18,014 nt of DNA from DAOUJI01 sp034422875 (GCA_034422875.1 DAOUJI010000139.1:1-18014), one strand, 5' to 3'; shown: positions 1 to 7,340, numbered from the stretch's first letter. Program-made: numbers and translations. Notes: generated by a model from the sequence alone, not told the origin.

Positions 1-110
1 CTTCCAAATACTCCTTCACACCGCCTCGCGTCACTCCACCCTCCGGCAACACTGCTTGCGAGGCAACGATAACCTCTTCGGTAACATTTAGTATGAGTCA
101 ATTCGGGTCC

Positions 111-139
111 TTGACGGGGCGCTACTATAGCGCTAACGT
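111..139 (+). promoter_or_regulatory. weak candidate promoter upstream of the NYN gene
   Basis: TTGACG at 111-116 matches five of six bases of a sigma-70 -35 box. Seventeen bases on, TAACGT at 134-139 is a poor -10 (three of six). It lies about 70 nt before the chosen start of the NYN gene. I see nothing else, coding or structural, in bases 1-207. Confidence 0.2.
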
Positions 140-207
140 AAAGATCACTTCTTCCCCGTCCGTTGGACTGTGGCCTCGTCCATGTCCCCGGGCGGGTGTT
201 TTTTGTA

Positions 208-807
208 ATGCGCACTTTGGTCTTTGTTGATGGTCAGAATCTCTACCACCTAGCAAGAAGAGCTTGGGCTTCAGGGTCTCTTGCTCACGCGTCTCCCTAC
301 GCGTGGCCAAGCTATGACGTTGAAAAGCTCGGACATACCTTAGTTTCTAGAATAGCAGGGCGTGCCCTCACGGAGATTCGTTTCTACACTGGTGTGCCGG
401 ACCCGAACGGCGGGCCCTCGGAACAGTTCTGGCACGGCTTCTGGTCAAACAAGCTTAGGTCTCTGAGAAATAGGGGGATATACGTCTACCGGGGCAAAGT
501 GAACGCTGGGGGCCAGGAAAAGGGAGTGGATGTCAGCTTGGCCTTAGACCTTATCCAAGCTACCTACGACCAGCGGTACGAGGTTGCTATTATCGTAAGT
601 CAAGATTGGGACTTTGGTCCCGCCGTGCGTTTAGCGAAGCAAGTTGCCCAAGGACAGAATCGAAGGCTAGTCTACGAATCTGCCTTTCCTGTTGGCCCAG
701 GGAGCCTTTCGCGTCGAGGAGTTCCCGGAACAACCTGGGTTCCAATAGACAAGGCGACCTACGATTCCTGTCACGACCCTACGGATTACCGTCCGGGAAG
801 GCAATAA
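208..807 (+). CDS. NYN-domain protein (PIN-like putative RNase), 199 aa
   Basis: A single NYN domain fills this 199-residue protein. Visible motifs are VDGQN at the N-terminus (Asp8), KGVDVSLALDL (Asp108) and SQDWDF (Asp133 and Asp135). These are the spaced acidic residues that form the metal site of the NYN/PIN nuclease superfamily (LabA/VPA0323-like). Members are cytoplasmic metal-dependent RNases or presumed ones, but the target here is unknown. I chose ATG 208 because VDGQN should lie within the first ten or so residues. An in-frame TTG at 163 would add 15 residues that do not look like the family. No clear Shine-Dalgarno precedes 208. The gene is convergent with the catabolic operon on its right, shares no operon with it and is more AT-rich, consistent with an accessory insert. 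A defence or RNA-decay role is possible but unsupported. Confidence 0.82.
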   Translation: MRTLVFVDGQNLYHLARRAWASGSLAHASPYAWPSYDVEKLGHTLVSRIAGRALTEIRFYTGVPDPNGGPSEQFWHGFWSNKLRSLRNRGIYVYRGKVNAGGQEKGVDVSLALDLIQATYDQRYEVAIIVSQDWDFGPAVRLAKQVAQGQNRRLVYESAFPVGPGSLSRRGVPGTTWVPIDKATYDSCHDPTDYRPGRQ

Positions 808-864
808 GCGATCTGACGTCCAACGCACAACACACCAATAGCCCGATACCGGCGGCATGCCTCA

Positions 865-1278
865 TTACCCCGCAGGCTTGAACTTGAACATGGTCACTTC
901 TTCGGTGACCTCTTCGAAGGTGATTTCCATGGGCATGTCCAATACCAGGGCTTCGGGGGTCTGGTCGACTCCGGTGAGGTTGGTCATCATGCGGGGCCCC
1001 TCGTCCAGTTCCACTACCGCGATGGCGTAGGGCGTTTCTTCCTGGAACCCAGGGGCGGGCCGGTGACTGATGACGTAGCTGTAAAGCTTGCCCTTACCGC
1101 TGAGGTCCTCCCACGTCAGGTTGCGGCTCCAGCAAAAGGGGCATACGGCCCGGGGGTAGTAGTGGAGCTGGTTGCAGTCACGGCATCGCGGCAGAGTCAG
1201 CTTCCCCTGTTTGCACCCTTCCCAGAAGGGTTCGGTTTCGGGTGTGGCCTTGGGAAGCGGTTTTTGAGGCGTCGTCAT
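865..1278 (-). CDS. DUF35 Zn-ribbon/OB-fold acyl-CoA-binding protein, 137 aa
   Basis: The sequence has the DUF35 layout: an N-terminal helix (PFWEGCKQGKL), a rubredoxin-like zinc ribbon with Cys32, Cys35, Cys46 and Cys49 (CxxC-x10-CxxC), then an OB fold from about residue 60 containing GKGKLYSYV and PYAIAVVEL. DUF35 proteins partner SCP2-type thiolases or aldolases and help form the acyl-CoA site, as in the ChsH2 DUF35 domain bound to Ltp2. The thiolase gene ends 63 nt upstream, so this is probably the third gene of the 3713-865 operon and the thiolase's obligate partner. The ATG at 1278 is preceded by a clear AGGAGG. Length is normal for stand-alone DUF35 proteins. No terminator is visible in the 57 nt separating it from the convergent NYN gene. 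Confidence 0.9.
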   Translation of the reverse strand: MTTPQKPLPKATPETEPFWEGCKQGKLTLPRCRDCNQLHYYPRAVCPFCWSRNLTWEDLSGKGKLYSYVISHRPAPGFQEETPYAIAVVELDEGPRMMTNLTGVDQTPEALVLDMPMEITFEEVTEEVTMFKFKPAG

Positions 1279-1341
1279 TGAGGTCCTCCTATAGCAATAG
1301 ACGGCATGGACTTCAACTCTTGAACTAGGCGGCTCCTGAAG

Positions 1342-2499
1342 CTATGGGACTTCAGTTCCAAGAATGGCAGTCCCTGAAGCGGCGAACATCCCTCCTGGCC
1401 CATGGACCACGGCTGTCTTGGCTCCTTCCACCTGCCGGGCGTCCCCGTGGCCCCGGAGCTGGCGCACAGCCTCCAGGATGATGAACATGCCGTACATCCC
1501 AGGGTGCGTATAGGAGAGTCCGCCTCCGTTGGTGTTCATGGGGAAGTCTCCGCCAGGAGCAGTCCTCTGGTCGGAGACGAACCTGCCGCCCTCTCCCCTG
1601 GGACAGAACCCCAACGCTTCTATGGCGAAGATGGGCGTGTGGACGAAGGCGTCGTAGAACTCGACCACGTCGATGTCCTCGTGCTTTACGCCCGCCATGT
1701 CGAAGGCCCGTTGACCAGACATTTCGAAGGCGTGGGACCAGGTGTAGTCGGGCATCTGCCCTATGCTCCAGTGGCTCAGGGCCTCCCCTGTCCCCAGAAG
1801 ATAGACGGGCTTCTGCTTCAGGTCCTTGGCCCGGTCAGCGGTGGTGAGTATAACTGAACCGGCAGCGTCGGTGACCAGACAGCACATGGGCAGGGTGAGG
1901 GGGTAGCAAATCATCCTGGCGCTGAGCACGTCGTCGACGGTCTGTGGTTCCCGCATTATAGCCCTGGGATTGAGGCTGGCCCATTTTCGGGTGGCCACAG
2001 CCACCTCGGCCAGGTTCTCCAGAGTGGTGCCCGTCTCCTTCATGTACCGGAGAATGGGCAGCGAGAACAACGTGGGCGGGCCTAGGGCCCCGAAAGGCTG
2101 CTCGAACTGTCCCTGGGGAGTGGACGGGTCCACCGGGGCTCGCGGGTCTCCTACGCGGCTGCGCCCGCTCTGGCCGTGGCTGATGAGGGCGTAGTCGCAC
2201 ATGCCGTGTTCCAGGGCCATCATGGCGTGCTCCATCATAATCACGAAGGAGCATCCGCCCACCGTCGTTCCGTCCACGTATCTGGGCCTCATGCCCAGGT
2301 ACTCGGCCAGGACTGCGGCGTTTGTGCCTGCCGTAAACAGCCCGTCGATGTCGCTCTTCTCCAGCCCGGCGTCGTGCATGGCGTTCACCGCGCCTTCGGC
2401 GTGGAGTTGCAGGACCGACTTGTTGGGCTGGACGCCGTTTTCGTCGGCCTCATCCGCGCCGACAATGGCCACCTTGCCCCTGAGTTCCTTGTATGACAT
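1342..2499 (-). CDS. SCP2/lipid-transfer-type thiolase family protein (Cys retained), 385 aa
   Basis: This is a thiolase-fold protein of the non-decarboxylating SCP-x/lipid-transfer group, at the usual length. It opens with RGKVAIVGADEAD. GGCS places a potential nucleophile at Cys83. The C-terminal half has VEFYDAFV (Tyr282), NTNGGG and SYTHPG (Tyr330, His332). A conventional thiolase would cleave 3-ketoacyl-CoA with CoA as acceptor. Family members acting with DUF35 partners can instead perform retro-aldol cleavage. Retention of Cys83 separates this copy from the paralogue at 9057-10232, where the position is glycine. It lies 32 nt after the acyl-CoA dehydrogenase gene and 63 nt before the DUF35 gene on the same strand. 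The Shine-Dalgarno before ATG 2499 is weak (AGGGGC). The second classical thiolase Cys near the C-terminus is not evident (VVHGPGG there instead), so true thiolytic activity is uncertain. Confidence 0.88.
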   Translation of the reverse strand: MSYKELRGKVAIVGADEADENGVQPNKSVLQLHAEGAVNAMHDAGLEKSDIDGLFTAGTNAAVLAEYLGMRPRYVDGTTVGGCSFVIMMEHAMMALEHGMCDYALISHGQSGRSRVGDPRAPVDPSTPQGQFEQPFGALGPPTLFSLPILRYMKETGTTLENLAEVAVATRKWASLNPRAIMREPQTVDDVLSARMICYPLTLPMCCLVTDAAGSVILTTADRAKDLKQKPVYLLGTGEALSHWSIGQMPDYTWSHAFEMSGQRAFDMAGVKHEDIDVVEFYDAFVHTPIFAIEALGFCPRGEGGRFVSDQRTAPGGDFPMNTNGGGLSYTHPGMYGMFIILEAVRQLRGHGDARQVEGAKTAVVHGPGGMFAASGTAILGTEVP

Positions 2500-2531
2500 T
2501 GCCGCCCCCTATCTGTGGTATGCTGTGAAAT

Positions 2532-3713
2532 CTACTGCCTTGGCAGTCCCAGACCACGAGTGGCGATGATGTTCCGCTGTATCTCGCCCGTTCCGCCGGC
2601 GATGTTGGCGCCGAATTGGTTGAGAAACGCCCGAGAGAGACTCCCCCGGAGCTTGACCCACTTGGAGTTCTTCCATAGCTGCCCGTACTGCCCCAGGATT
2701 TCCATGCCCGTGTTGGCCACGTGCTGGGACAGCTCCGAGCCGAACACCTTGGACATGGACGCCTCGTAGTTGGGAACGAGGCCCTGTCCCTGCATCCAGG
2801 CGACTCTGTAGGCAATCCATCGGGCGGCCTGGATCTCCGTAGCCAGGTCGACCAGCTTGTTGCGGACTACTTTGTTTTGCGAAAGGGGCTTGCCGTTGTG
2901 GGTGGTCTCCCTGGCGTACTCCACCAGCCGCTCCAGGTTCCTCCTCCCGTGTGCGGAATAGTGGACTCCGGCCCGTTCGAAGTCCAGCGCCACGGCCATG
3001 GTGTACCAACCCCGGTCCTGCTCGCCGATGAGGTTCTTCTTAGGCACCCGGACATTGTCGAAGTAGACCTGGTTGAACTCATGCTCGCCGGTCATCTTTA
3101 TGACGGGCCTAACAGTGACGCCCGGAGTCGTCATGTCCAACATCATCAGGCTGATGCCCCGGTGCTTGGGGGCGTCGGGGTTGGTCCTGACGGCAATCCA
3201 CCCCCAGTCTGCGATGTGGGCTCCGGAGTTCCATATCTTGGACCCGTTGATAACGTATTCGTCGCCGTCTTCGGTGGCCGACGTTATCAGTCCGGCCAAG
3301 TCAGAGCCTGTCTCAGGCTCGCTGTACAGCGTGGTCCAATACCTTTCCACCTTGGTGATGGGAGGAAGGTGCTCCTTCTTCTGCTCCTCGGTTCCGAACC
3401 TGATGATGGTGGGCCCGATCCAGGCCACGGCCCCTCCGCCCACGTCGGTGCCGGGCGAACCGTGGTATGCCACCTCGTCGCTGTATATGGCCTGTTCGAT
3501 GTAGGACCTGCTCTGCCCCCCGTACTCTACGGGCCAGTGCATGGTGAGCCATCCCTTCTCCGAAAGCTTCTTGGCCATGTTGTGGGCAAACTCCCGGGTC
3601 TCGGCATGGTACATGGCCCCCGAGTCCATAGGCTCGAAGTCGGCAGGGAGCGTTTCTTTGAAAAAGTCCTTTATCTCCTGGCGGAAGGCATCTTGCTCCG
3701 GGGTGAACTCCAT
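2532..3713 (-). CDS. acyl-CoA dehydrogenase, paralogue 1, 393 aa
   Basis: A full-length FAD-dependent acyl-CoA dehydrogenase. The N-terminal helical domain starts FTPEQDAFRQEI. The middle beta domain has the flavin/substrate segment YSEPETGSDLAG (about 130-141) and NGSKIWNSGAHIADW. The C-terminal helical domain ends AGGTGEIQRNIIATRGLGLPR. The MCAD-type catalytic Glu (YEGT) is replaced by AGGT. The likely base is Glu246 in ALDFER, as in isovaleryl/long-chain-type enzymes (inference by motif). I chose ATG 3713 because GGAGGAG lies about 9 nt upstream and the paralogues start at the same point. ATG 3719 sits too close to that site, and a longer reading to 3761 adds residues the paralogues lack. 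It is the first gene of the operon with the thiolase and DUF35 genes, behind the promoter at 3761-3789. It is closely similar to the products of 5096-6283 and 7341-8528. Confidence 0.93.
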   Translation of the reverse strand: MEFTPEQDAFRQEIKDFFKETLPADFEPMDSGAMYHAETREFAHNMAKKLSEKGWLTMHWPVEYGGQSRSYIEQAIYSDEVAYHGSPGTDVGGGAVAWIGPTIIRFGTEEQKKEHLPPITKVERYWTTLYSEPETGSDLAGLITSATEDGDEYVINGSKIWNSGAHIADWGWIAVRTNPDAPKHRGISLMMLDMTTPGVTVRPVIKMTGEHEFNQVYFDNVRVPKKNLIGEQDRGWYTMAVALDFERAGVHYSAHGRRNLERLVEYARETTHNGKPLSQNKVVRNKLVDLATEIQAARWIAYRVAWMQGQGLVPNYEASMSKVFGSELSQHVANTGMEILGQYGQLWKNSKWVKLRGSLSRAFLNQFGANIAGGTGEIQRNIIATRGLGLPRQ

Positions 3714-3760
3714 GTGCATAGGCTCCTCCGGCGGGCCGCTTGGCTGATAGGCTAGCCACA

Positions 3761-3789
3761 AGTCTATGGCCTGGGACGCAGGCGGTCAA
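3761..3789 (-). promoter_or_regulatory. promoter of acyl-CoA dehydrogenase operon 1 (TTGACC-17-TAGACT)
   Basis: On the minus strand TTGACC (3789-3784) is followed after exactly 17 nt by TAGACT (3766-3761), about 50 nt before the start at 3713. The same two hexamers with the same spacing occur upstream of the acyl-CoA dehydrogenase at 5096-6283, which strengthens both calls. Confidence 0.62.
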
Positions 3790-3825
3790 CTTCCCCTATA
3801 AGCCTTCTCGTCATTGGGGGGCGTA

Positions 3826-3898
3826 CCCCATCCTAACCTTCCCCCAGAGGGGGAAGGGACAGTTACCCCTCCCCTTCTGGGGGAGGGTTGGGGTGGGG
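3826..3898. repeat. nested C/G-rich inverted repeat
   Basis: The outer arms at 3826-3847 and 3877-3898 are imperfect reverse complements of 22 nt (about three mismatches). Each also folds locally: 3837-3857 is a perfect 9-bp stem with an AGA loop, and 3867-3887 forms CCCTCCCC/GGGGAGGG. A degenerate relative is at 8549-8585, and a third fragment (GGGGTGAGGGGG) lies near 4005-4017. The pattern is of a dispersed intergenic palindrome family. It sits in the 386-nt gap between the operon 1 start (3713) and the nuclease gene's end (4100). Beyond the promoter and the palindrome at 3960 I see no gene in that gap. Confidence 0.7.
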
Positions 3899-3959
3899 GG
3901 GGATGCCCGTAACTCGCTTGTGAGAATCTCTGGATTCTGGCCTCTGCCGGAAAGACGGG

Positions 3960-3987
3960 GTAGGGGCGACCGGCCGGTCGCCCCTAC
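3960..3987. repeat. 28-bp perfect palindrome, REP-like, headed by GTAG
   Basis: GTAGGGGCGACCGG is followed directly by its exact reverse complement. The GTAG head and the following GGGGC are shared with the transposase-flanking repeats at 6380-6417 and 7131-7168, so this is probably a member of the same REP-like family, although it lacks their TTGT loop and GTTCGG tail. Confidence 0.72.
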
Positions 3988-4099
3988 GACACGTCGAGAC
4001 GGGTGGGGTGAGGGGGTAAAGTTAATCCAGGAAGACTGCTGCCGAAGTCCCAGTTCAGTAGGCGAGAATCGGCGTCATCTGGTAATGGTACTGGTGCTG

Positions 4100-4972
4100 T
4101 TATTTGGTGCTATAGGTGCTCTCTGCCGTGGTGATAAGTTCAAGCAAGGCATCTCGATGTTCGTGAATATCGTTTTGACGAACACGAACGCGATAATATC
4201 CATAGTTGGCATCGTATGGAAAGGGATTCAATCCGGTTTCATCCAGCCATTCGGTCGTTTCTTTGTCTTGTGGGATCTTGAAAGCTGTCAGGACATGGGT
4301 CTTTCGAGGGTGGAATACCACGAAGTTCCGTGCTATACCGCCGAACTGAAGTCCGATGTGGTGTTTGTTGTACTTTGGATTCACCCCTGGCCGAACTGTG
4401 TTTATCAACTCGACCATATGGTCCATGATCTGCAAAGAATCCTTGGAAGCCTTTTTCTCCCACGATGCCCGATCAACCGTTTCTCCCTCATCCTCTTCCT
4501 CAGTGCCCCATGTGGTGAGGTCGAGCACTCGGGTTGCTATCAATGTGAACGCCCCGCTGACTTCAACTCCTTTGATTTGAATAGCGATGAGCGGAATCGC
4601 TCCGTTGAGAAGGGATATCACGTTCAGAAACCGGCTGGTCACGTCTTCCGCGACGATGACAGCAGTGTGCTCGTATTGCGGATATCGACGGCGTTCGATG
4701 TCCCAATACTCTATCGTCCGGATAATGTGGGACTCATCCATTGCGCCAAGCTGAATTTCAACTTCATACCTAGTTGATGTTTCTACGTCTTGCAACAGCA
4801 AATCCAGCCGTCCTCCACTGGGCTGACGCCGTTCGCTGCTGCGCACTTCCAGTTCACCTAGCCCGAGTAGTGAAGGGTTTTCAATCAGGCGGTTATGAAG
4901 CCACCGTTCGTTAAGAAGTGGATGGTTCTTTAGGCTAACAATCTTTGGAACCACCAGCTCTGGCGTTACCAC
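4100..4972 (-). CDS. PD-(D/E)XK-like nuclease-fold protein, 290 aa, function unknown
   Basis: The N-terminal half resembles a RecB/NucS-like restriction-endonuclease fold: a helix with Glu32 (RLIENPSLLGLGEL), GGRLDLLLQD with Asp57, and YEVEIQLG with Glu70/Glu72. The expected Lys of (D/E)xK is Gln74, so the motif reads D...E-I-Q. Next come TIEYWDIERRRYP (88-98) and AVIVAEDVTSRF (104-115). A charged linker at 156-166 leads to a C-terminal domain (about 180-280) that I cannot name with confidence; it may be DUF5655-like. The start is GTG 4972, supported by AAGGAG six nt upstream and a promoter at 5017-5045. The gene is visibly more AT-rich than its neighbours and sits alone between two catabolic units, so it was probably acquired. 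A DNA repair or defence role is plausible from the fold, not shown. Confidence 0.78.
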   Translation of the reverse strand: MVTPELVVPKIVSLKNHPLLNERWLHNRLIENPSLLGLGELEVRSSERRQPSGGRLDLLLQDVETSTRYEVEIQLGAMDESHIIRTIEYWDIERRRYPQYEHTAVIVAEDVTSRFLNVISLLNGAIPLIAIQIKGVEVSGAFTLIATRVLDLTTWGTEEEDEGETVDRASWEKKASKDSLQIMDHMVELINTVRPGVNPKYNKHHIGLQFGGIARNFVVFHPRKTHVLTAFKIPQDKETTEWLDETGLNPFPYDANYGYYRVRVRQNDIHEHRDALLELITTAESTYSTK

Positions 4973-5016
4973 GGTCTTCTCCTTCGTCTTCTCTAGTCCG
5001 CTTTCTGGGTAACCTG

Positions 5017-5045
5017 ATTTTGAAGAATGATGCAGGACCAGTCAA
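5017..5045 (-). promoter_or_regulatory. candidate promoter of the nuclease-fold gene
   Basis: On the minus strand TTGACT (5045-5040) and CAAAAT (5022-5017) are separated by 17 nt, about 45 nt before the GTG start at 4972. The match is five of six at -35 and four of six at -10. This suggests the gene has its own promoter rather than relying on read-through from the acyl-CoA dehydrogenase upstream. Confidence 0.45.
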
Positions 5046-5095
5046 TGTTATACACTGGTTCAAGACACTCGTTCACCTGACCGTTCCGGAAAGAG

Positions 5096-6283
5096 TTAAC
5101 GCCGGGGCAGCCCCAGGCCCCTGGTGGCCATAATGTTCCGCTGGATTTCCCCGGTGCCTCCAGCGATGTTGAAGGAGAAGGCGTTGAGGTACGTGTGGGC
5201 GAAGGAACCGTGGAGACGCGCCCATTTGGACCCTTTCCAAAGCTGTCCGTGCTGGCCCAGAATCTCCATGCCGGTGTTGGCCAGCCGAATCTGCAGCTCT
5301 GAGCCGTAGACCTTGGCCATCGACGCCTCGTAGTTGGGGACCATGCCTTCACCCTGCATCCAGGCCACCCTGTAGGAGAGCCAGCGGGAGACCTCCACGT
5401 CAATCGCCGAGTCTACCAGCTTGTTCCGCACGACCTTGTTCTGTGACAGAGGCCTGCCGCCGTGGACGGTCTCTTTGGCGTATCGCACCAGCGTCTCCAG
5501 ATTCCGTCTGGCCACCGCCGGGAAATAGACGCCCGACCTCTCGAAGTCTAAGGCAACGGCCATGGTGTACCAACCCTGGTCAAGCTCACCCACCAGGTTG
5601 CTCTTGGGGACACGGACGTTGTCAAAGAAGACCTGGTTGAACTCGTGGTCGCCGGTCATCTTTATCACCGGCCGCACGGTTATCCCAGGAGTCTTCATAT
5701 CCACCATCATCAGGCTGATGCCCCGGTGTTTTGGAGCGTCAGGGTTGGTGCGGGCCGCGAGCCAACCCCAGTCGGCGATGTGGGCGCCGGAGTTCCAAAT
5801 CTTGGAGCCGTTGATCACAAAGTCGTCGCCGTCCTGGACCGCGCTGGTCTGGAGGCTGGCCAGGTCGGAGCCGGCTTCGGGTTCGCTGTAGAGGGTGCAC
5901 CAGTACCGTTCGGCCCTGGTGATGGGCGGCAGGTGCTCCTTCTTCTGCTCTTCAGTGCCGTAGCGGATGAGAGTCGGCCCTATCCAGCCCACGGCCCCGG
6001 CTCCCAGGTCCGTTCCCGGCACTCCTTTGTAGGAGACCTCGTCGCTGTATATGGCCTGTTCGACGTACGACCTGCTCTGGCCGCCGTACTCCACGGGCCA
6101 GTGCATGGTGAGCCAGCCCTTTTCCGCCAGCTTCTTTGCCATGAAAGCGGTGAACTCCCGGTGTGCAGGGTGGTACATGCCGCCCAGTTCCATCGGCTCC
6201 CAGTCGCTGGGCAACACCTCGTCGAAAAAGTCGAGTATTTCCTGGCGAAAGGCTTGCTGCTCCGGGGTGAACTTCAGCCGCAT
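5096..6283 (-). CDS. acyl-CoA dehydrogenase, paralogue 2, 395 aa
   Basis: A complete acyl-CoA dehydrogenase with the same architecture and almost the same motifs as paralogue 1: FTPEQQAFRQEI at the N-terminus, YSEPEAGSDLAS in the flavin/substrate region (about 132-143), NGSKIWNSGAHIADWGW, ALDFERSGV (Glu248, probable catalytic base) and the terminal AGGTGEIQRN. It is FAD-dependent and oxidises an acyl-CoA to the enoyl-CoA, passing electrons to ETF; chain-length preference cannot be told. ATG 6283 is preceded by AAGGAG about 8 nt upstream. It appears monocistronic: the nuclease-fold gene starts 123 nt downstream with its own promoter. Its own promoter (6320-6348) repeats the hexamers of operon 1. 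Related acyl-CoA dehydrogenases can form heteromers (ChsE-type), so it may pair with a neighbour. Confidence 0.93.
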   Translation of the reverse strand: MRLKFTPEQQAFRQEILDFFDEVLPSDWEPMELGGMYHPAHREFTAFMAKKLAEKGWLTMHWPVEYGGQSRSYVEQAIYSDEVSYKGVPGTDLGAGAVGWIGPTLIRYGTEEQKKEHLPPITRAERYWCTLYSEPEAGSDLASLQTSAVQDGDDFVINGSKIWNSGAHIADWGWLAARTNPDAPKHRGISLMMVDMKTPGITVRPVIKMTGDHEFNQVFFDNVRVPKSNLVGELDQGWYTMAVALDFERSGVYFPAVARRNLETLVRYAKETVHGGRPLSQNKVVRNKLVDSAIDVEVSRWLSYRVAWMQGEGMVPNYEASMAKVYGSELQIRLANTGMEILGQHGQLWKGSKWARLHGSFAHTYLNAFSFNIAGGTGEIQRNIMATRGLGLPRR

Positions 6284-6319
6284 GGGATACGCTCCTTAGG
6301 GCCTCTGGAGATGACGCTA

Positions 6320-6348
6320 AGTCTATGCGGGGCTGTGGATGAGGTCAA
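6320..6348 (-). promoter_or_regulatory. promoter of acyl-CoA dehydrogenase 2 (TTGACC-17-TAGACT)
   Basis: On the minus strand TTGACC (6348-6343), a 17-nt spacer and TAGACT (6325-6320) lie about 37 nt upstream of ATG 6283. Both hexamers and the spacing are identical to those at 3761-3789, while the spacers differ. Confidence 0.62.
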
Positions 6349-6379
6349 TGTAGCGTCGGTGGCTCCTTAACCGCGCGTT

Positions 6380-6417
6380 GAGCCGAACGACAGGGCGCCC
6401 ACAAGAGGCGCCCCTAC
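6380..6417 (-). repeat. REP-like palindrome, left of the transposase
   Basis: Read on the minus strand it begins GTAGGGGCGCC, has a TTGT loop, then GGCGCCCT and the tail GTCGTTCGGCTC. The stem pairs AGGGGCGCC with GGCGCCCT with one bulge. It differs from the copy at 7222-7258 at two positions over 37 nt. The copy lies 18 nt beyond the transposase stop codon. Confidence 0.78.
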
Positions 6418-6434
6418 GTGGGAAAGCGGTTCGC

Positions 6435-7070
6435 TTAATTCGCATTGATGGCCATGGGGTTCTCCCGGTCTGAGTCCCATTGCGACGGATTGTCCAGGAT
6501 GTACTGGCGAAGTACTCGTAAGGATTTGTCACCGCGCACAATATGGTCGTAATAGTTTCGTTGCCACAATCGCCCATGGAACGGAGGCCAATTTAGACTC
6601 TTTACACCCTGTATGTATTCGGCGGTTGTCAAGGACTTGTAAATGCCCACCACGTCACTCAACCGGAACCGGCTCCCAACGTCATTGCCTGAAGCCGCTC
6701 GTGTCATGGCGGTGACATGCTCAACAGGTCTGTCGAGCGGTCTTGACGTTGCGTGAATTACGATGATTCCGTGAATATGGTTTGGCATCACGACGAAAGC
6801 GTCCATTTCGACACCTGGAAATCGATCTGGCATTCGGTTCCAGATGCGTTGGACGGCTTGTCCCGCTCCATTCAACTGAATTTCCCCGTCCTTTACATCT
6901 CCGAAGAGAGGAGCCCGCCCTTGGACTACAACGGTCACGAAGTAAGGTCCGGCCTGCGTGTAATCGAAACCTTTCAGACGAACGGACTGGCGGTGATGCA
7001 GGTCTGGATTGTAGACACGTCCCAAGCGAACACCACCTTTCTGTGGTCCATTGGTAGTCTGTCCTGTCAT
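6435..7070 (-). CDS. REP-associated tyrosine transposase (RAYT, IS200-like Y1 HUH family), 211 aa
   Basis: The core has the Y1 transposase features: a beta strand AGPYFVTVVVQ (40-50), the HUH metal motif in MPNHIHGIIVI (His98, His100), then GIYKSLTT and WQRNYYDHIVR with catalytic Tyr173 or Tyr174, and a C-terminal RQYILDNPSQW. These single-domain enzymes nick single-stranded DNA with one tyrosine and act on REP palindromes, mobilising or shaping them. Length (211) fits solitary RAYTs rather than IS200 (about 150). It is flanked by three related palindromes with GTAG-type heads (6380, 7131, 7222), the signature of the group. The start at 7070 has no strong Shine-Dalgarno. All motifs are intact, so it may be functional. 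It separates acyl-CoA dehydrogenase 2 from the five-gene operon. Confidence 0.9.
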   Translation of the reverse strand: MTGQTTNGPQKGGVRLGRVYNPDLHHRQSVRLKGFDYTQAGPYFVTVVVQGRAPLFGDVKDGEIQLNGAGQAVQRIWNRMPDRFPGVEMDAFVVMPNHIHGIIVIHATSRPLDRPVEHVTAMTRAASGNDVGSRFRLSDVVGIYKSLTTAEYIQGVKSLNWPPFHGRLWQRNYYDHIVRGDKSLRVLRQYILDNPSQWDSDRENPMAINAN

Positions 7071-7130
7071 CCCTAATTCAGCAAGACCTCGATGACGCTA
7101 TCTTGCTATCGGGATTGGATGTCCATCTAC

Positions 7131-7168
7131 GTAGGGGCAGGTCTTGTGCCTGCCCTGTGGTTCGGGGG
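7131..7168 (+). repeat. REP-like palindrome, right of the transposase, opposite orientation
   Basis: Begins GTAGGGGCAGG, has a TTGT loop, then GCCTGCCCTGTGGTTCGG. The layout matches 6380-6417 and 7222-7258, but the inner stem bases have changed on both sides (GCAGG/CCTGC instead of GCGCC/GGCGC), so pairing is kept. It forms an inverted pair with 7222-7258. Confidence 0.72.
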
Positions 7169-7221
7169 GTGGAATAGCAGTGGGCAAAGGAGAACGTACG
7201 ATTACACCCCAACGTAGGCTT

Positions 7222-7258
7222 GAGCCGAACGACAGGGCGCCCACAAGGGACGCCCCTA
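7222..7258 (-). repeat. REP-like palindrome, second copy right of the transposase
   Basis: Nearly identical (35 of 37) to the copy at 6380-6417 and in the same orientation. On the minus strand it reads TAGGGGCG, TTGT loop, GGGCGCCCTGTCGTTCGG. The head is ATAG instead of GTAG. Together with 7131-7168 it fills the 270-nt gap between the transposase and acyl-CoA dehydrogenase 3; the rest of that gap holds only the terminator. Confidence 0.78.
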
Positions 7259-7282
7259 TTTGTAGCGGGAGAACGGCTTGTG

Positions 7283-7312
7283 GAGAAAAGGGGAGCGGAC
7301 ATTCCGCTCCCC
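7283..7312 (-). terminator. rho-independent terminator of the 11231-7341 operon
   Basis: A perfect 10-bp stem (GGGGAGCGGA with its complement, 3-nt loop, 7290-7312) is followed on the minus strand by CTTTTC. It lies 28 nt beyond the acyl-CoA dehydrogenase stop at 7341. Confidence 0.82.
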
Positions 7313-7340
7313 CCTCGCATACACTATGGTTCAGTTGGGG

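Noticed and set aside
3740..4777. 345-codon open frame on the plus strand across the repeat cluster and nuclease gene
   Set aside because: It runs through palindromes and antisense to the well-supported 4100-4972 gene; no recognisable domain.
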